13,946 nucleotides of DNA from JANNFX01 sp031380225 (GTDB lineage Bacteria; Pseudomonadota; Alphaproteobacteria; Rhizobiales; Hyphomicrobiaceae): positions 1 to 13,946 of the forward strand of contig JANNFX010000201.1 in assembly GCA_031380225.1 (NCBI GenBank). The letters are read 5' to 3'. The translations under genes were made by a program, and so were the position numbers. This document shows, in pieces, positions 13,111-13,946 of this stretch (positions within the stretch are counted from its first letter, which is position 1; each line of letters starts with the position of its first letter). The notes under the pieces were generated by a model. That model was not told the DNA's origin. It worked only from the letters and a program-made list of their open reading frames with translations, and searched no databases.

Positions 13111-13818
13111 CTAAATCGGCCCGAACAAGCGAATGTATTCCGCTTCAGGTACACCGTAGGAGGCGCCAGCGGCGCGCACGAGGCGGTCGCGGTCGAGAAT
13201 TTCGATGTTGCCGCGGGTCGCTTTGATAAGCTGATCGCTTTCGAGCAAATGGATAGCGTCCGTCACGCTGGAGCGGCGCACACCGAGCATCATCGACAGA
13301 AAATCATGCGTGATAGGAAATTCCATCGCGTCTAACCGGTCTTGGCACATGAGCACCCAACGCGCCAACCGCTCTTCGATGACGGAACTACCATTGACGA
13401 GCGCCGACTGTGCCGTTTGCGTCATGAAGACGTGGACAAAGCGCAACATCACCGTCTGGAAAGTCTGGCTTTGCGCGACGACCTGAAGGAAGTCTGAAGT
13501 CTTGACTTGGAATCCGCTGCCGGCGATCTGCATATAGTGATGATGTGGGGTTCTGTCGGTGCCCAATAGGACTGTGGTCGAACCCATCCCGTCGCGGCCA
13601 TAAACGCCAACCTCGATGCTGCGGCCGTCGGCTTTTTCAGCGACCACGGACACCATGCCGCTTTCAATGAAGTAGACGTATTCAATCGGTTGGTTTGGTG
13701 TGACCAGAACATAATCACGATGCAATTCGAACGGTTCTAAGTAAGGTGCAATGAGAGCAAAATCCGCCAACGTGAGATTGGCGAGAAGGCGATTGCGAAT
13801 TGTCGACTGTTCGATCAT
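13111..13818 (-). CDS. Crp/Fnr-family transcriptional regulator
   Basis: This encodes 235 residues. Residues 8-125 form a cyclic-nucleotide-binding-type beta barrel (YVYFIESGMVSVVAEKADGRSIEVGVYGRDGMGS). Residues 125-155 are the long dimer helix. The C-terminal Crp helix-turn-helix is at about 172-198 (FLSMMLGVRRSSVTDAIHLLESDQLI). Only one cysteine (Cys158) is present, so an Fnr-type iron-sulfur cluster is excluded, and the arginine-serine cAMP-binding pair of Crp was not recognised. The ligand is therefore unknown. The frame is open to a TTG at 13923, but the 35 added residues are lysine-rich and unlike the family; relatives begin near MIEQSTIRNRLLA, so the ATG at 13818 is chosen, although it lacks a good ribosome binding site. 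This one-domain-sensor type is frequent in Rhizobiales. Confidence 0.88.
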   Translation of the reverse strand: MIEQSTIRNRLLANLTLADFALIAPYLEPFELHRDYVLVTPNQPIEYVYFIESGMVSVVAEKADGRSIEVGVYGRDGMGSTTVLLGTDRTPHHHYMQIAGSGFQVKTSDFLQVVAQSQTFQTVMLRFVHVFMTQTAQSALVNGSSVIEERLARWVLMCQDRLDAMEFPITHDFLSMMLGVRRSSVTDAIHLLESDQLIKATRGNIEILDRDRLVRAAGASYGVPEAEYIRLFGPI

Positions 13819-13946
13819 GGCGCGGCACGAAAGCTGGAAGGTTACGTGATTTTTCGGGTCCGTTTTTAAACCCGGTTTCGCTTTTGTTGCAAGCGCTTTC
13901 GACTTGGTGCGCTGCCGTACCAATCGCGGGAGTAGTAAAAATACGT
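13819..13946 (-). promoter_or_regulatory. upstream region of the Crp/Fnr gene
   Basis: This 128-bp stretch at the window edge should hold the promoter of the Crp/Fnr regulator. It contains GGGTCCGTTTTTAAACCC at 13857-13873, an imperfect palindrome. No confident -35/-10 pair was assigned. Confidence 0.3.

Noticed and set aside
13819..13923. 35-residue N-terminal extension of the Crp/Fnr regulator from a TTG
   Set aside because: It is lysine-rich, unlike the usual N-terminus of the family, and TTG starts are rare; not fully excluded because the ATG at 13818 has no good ribosome binding site.

Overview
The window looks like chromosomal DNA of an alphaproteobacterium, most likely of the Rhizobiales (Hyphomicrobiales) type. 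The clues are the moderately high GC, the P-II/AmtB pair next to an acyl-CoA thioesterase II and a UbiH-type hydroxylase, argB coupled to a HAD pyrimidine 5'-nucleotidase, an L,D-transpeptidase of the short alphaproteobacterial type, and extragenic palindromes whose cores contain GTCATCCCGG and CGGATCCC. No rRNA, tRNA, CRISPR array, insertion sequence or prophage gene was seen. The assignment rests on remembered family resemblance, not on a search.

Layout: 1-511 has no gene and holds a cluster of five REP-like palindromes of two kinds. 512-916 (+) is a GFA/CENP-V-type zinc protein. 966-2656 (-) is the argB / HAD nucleotidase pair, joined by a 4-nt GTGA overlap. 2862-4538 (+) is an unusual protein with an N-terminal Clp-N domain, a long Pro/Gln-rich linker, a conserved-looking C-terminal domain and one terminal membrane helix, but no ATPase. 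4562-5707 (-) is an exported PQQ-type sugar dehydrogenase, divergent from dapF (5748-6593, +). 6822-8063 (-) is a UbiH/COQ6-family FAD monooxygenase, divergent from tesB (8198-9085, +). 9330-11207 (+) is the glnK-amtB ammonium sensing and transport operon, preceded by a sigma-54-like promoter and followed by three hairpins, the last a textbook intrinsic terminator. 11387-11522 is a 136-bp nested palindromic element with GTAG at both outer ends; it provides the stop codon of the L,D-transpeptidase gene (11519-12043, -). That gene is divergent from an OmpR/PhoB-type response regulator (12171-12857, +). A Crp/Fnr-family regulator (13111-13818, -) closes the window.

Most genes are housekeeping or core metabolism: arginine and lysine/peptidoglycan precursor synthesis, ubiquinone, thioester hydrolysis, nitrogen control and cell wall. 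They do not form one pathway. The functional unit clearest from sequence is glnK-amtB: GlnK has Tyr51 for uridylylation and AmtB has the twin-histidine pore, under a nitrogen-type promoter.

The least explained objects are the ATPase-less Clp-N membrane protein and the layered repeat structures: the REP cluster at the left end, the GTAG-bounded double hairpin, and the long stem-loop in the amtB 3' untranslated region. I found no convincing complete new defence or mobile system.
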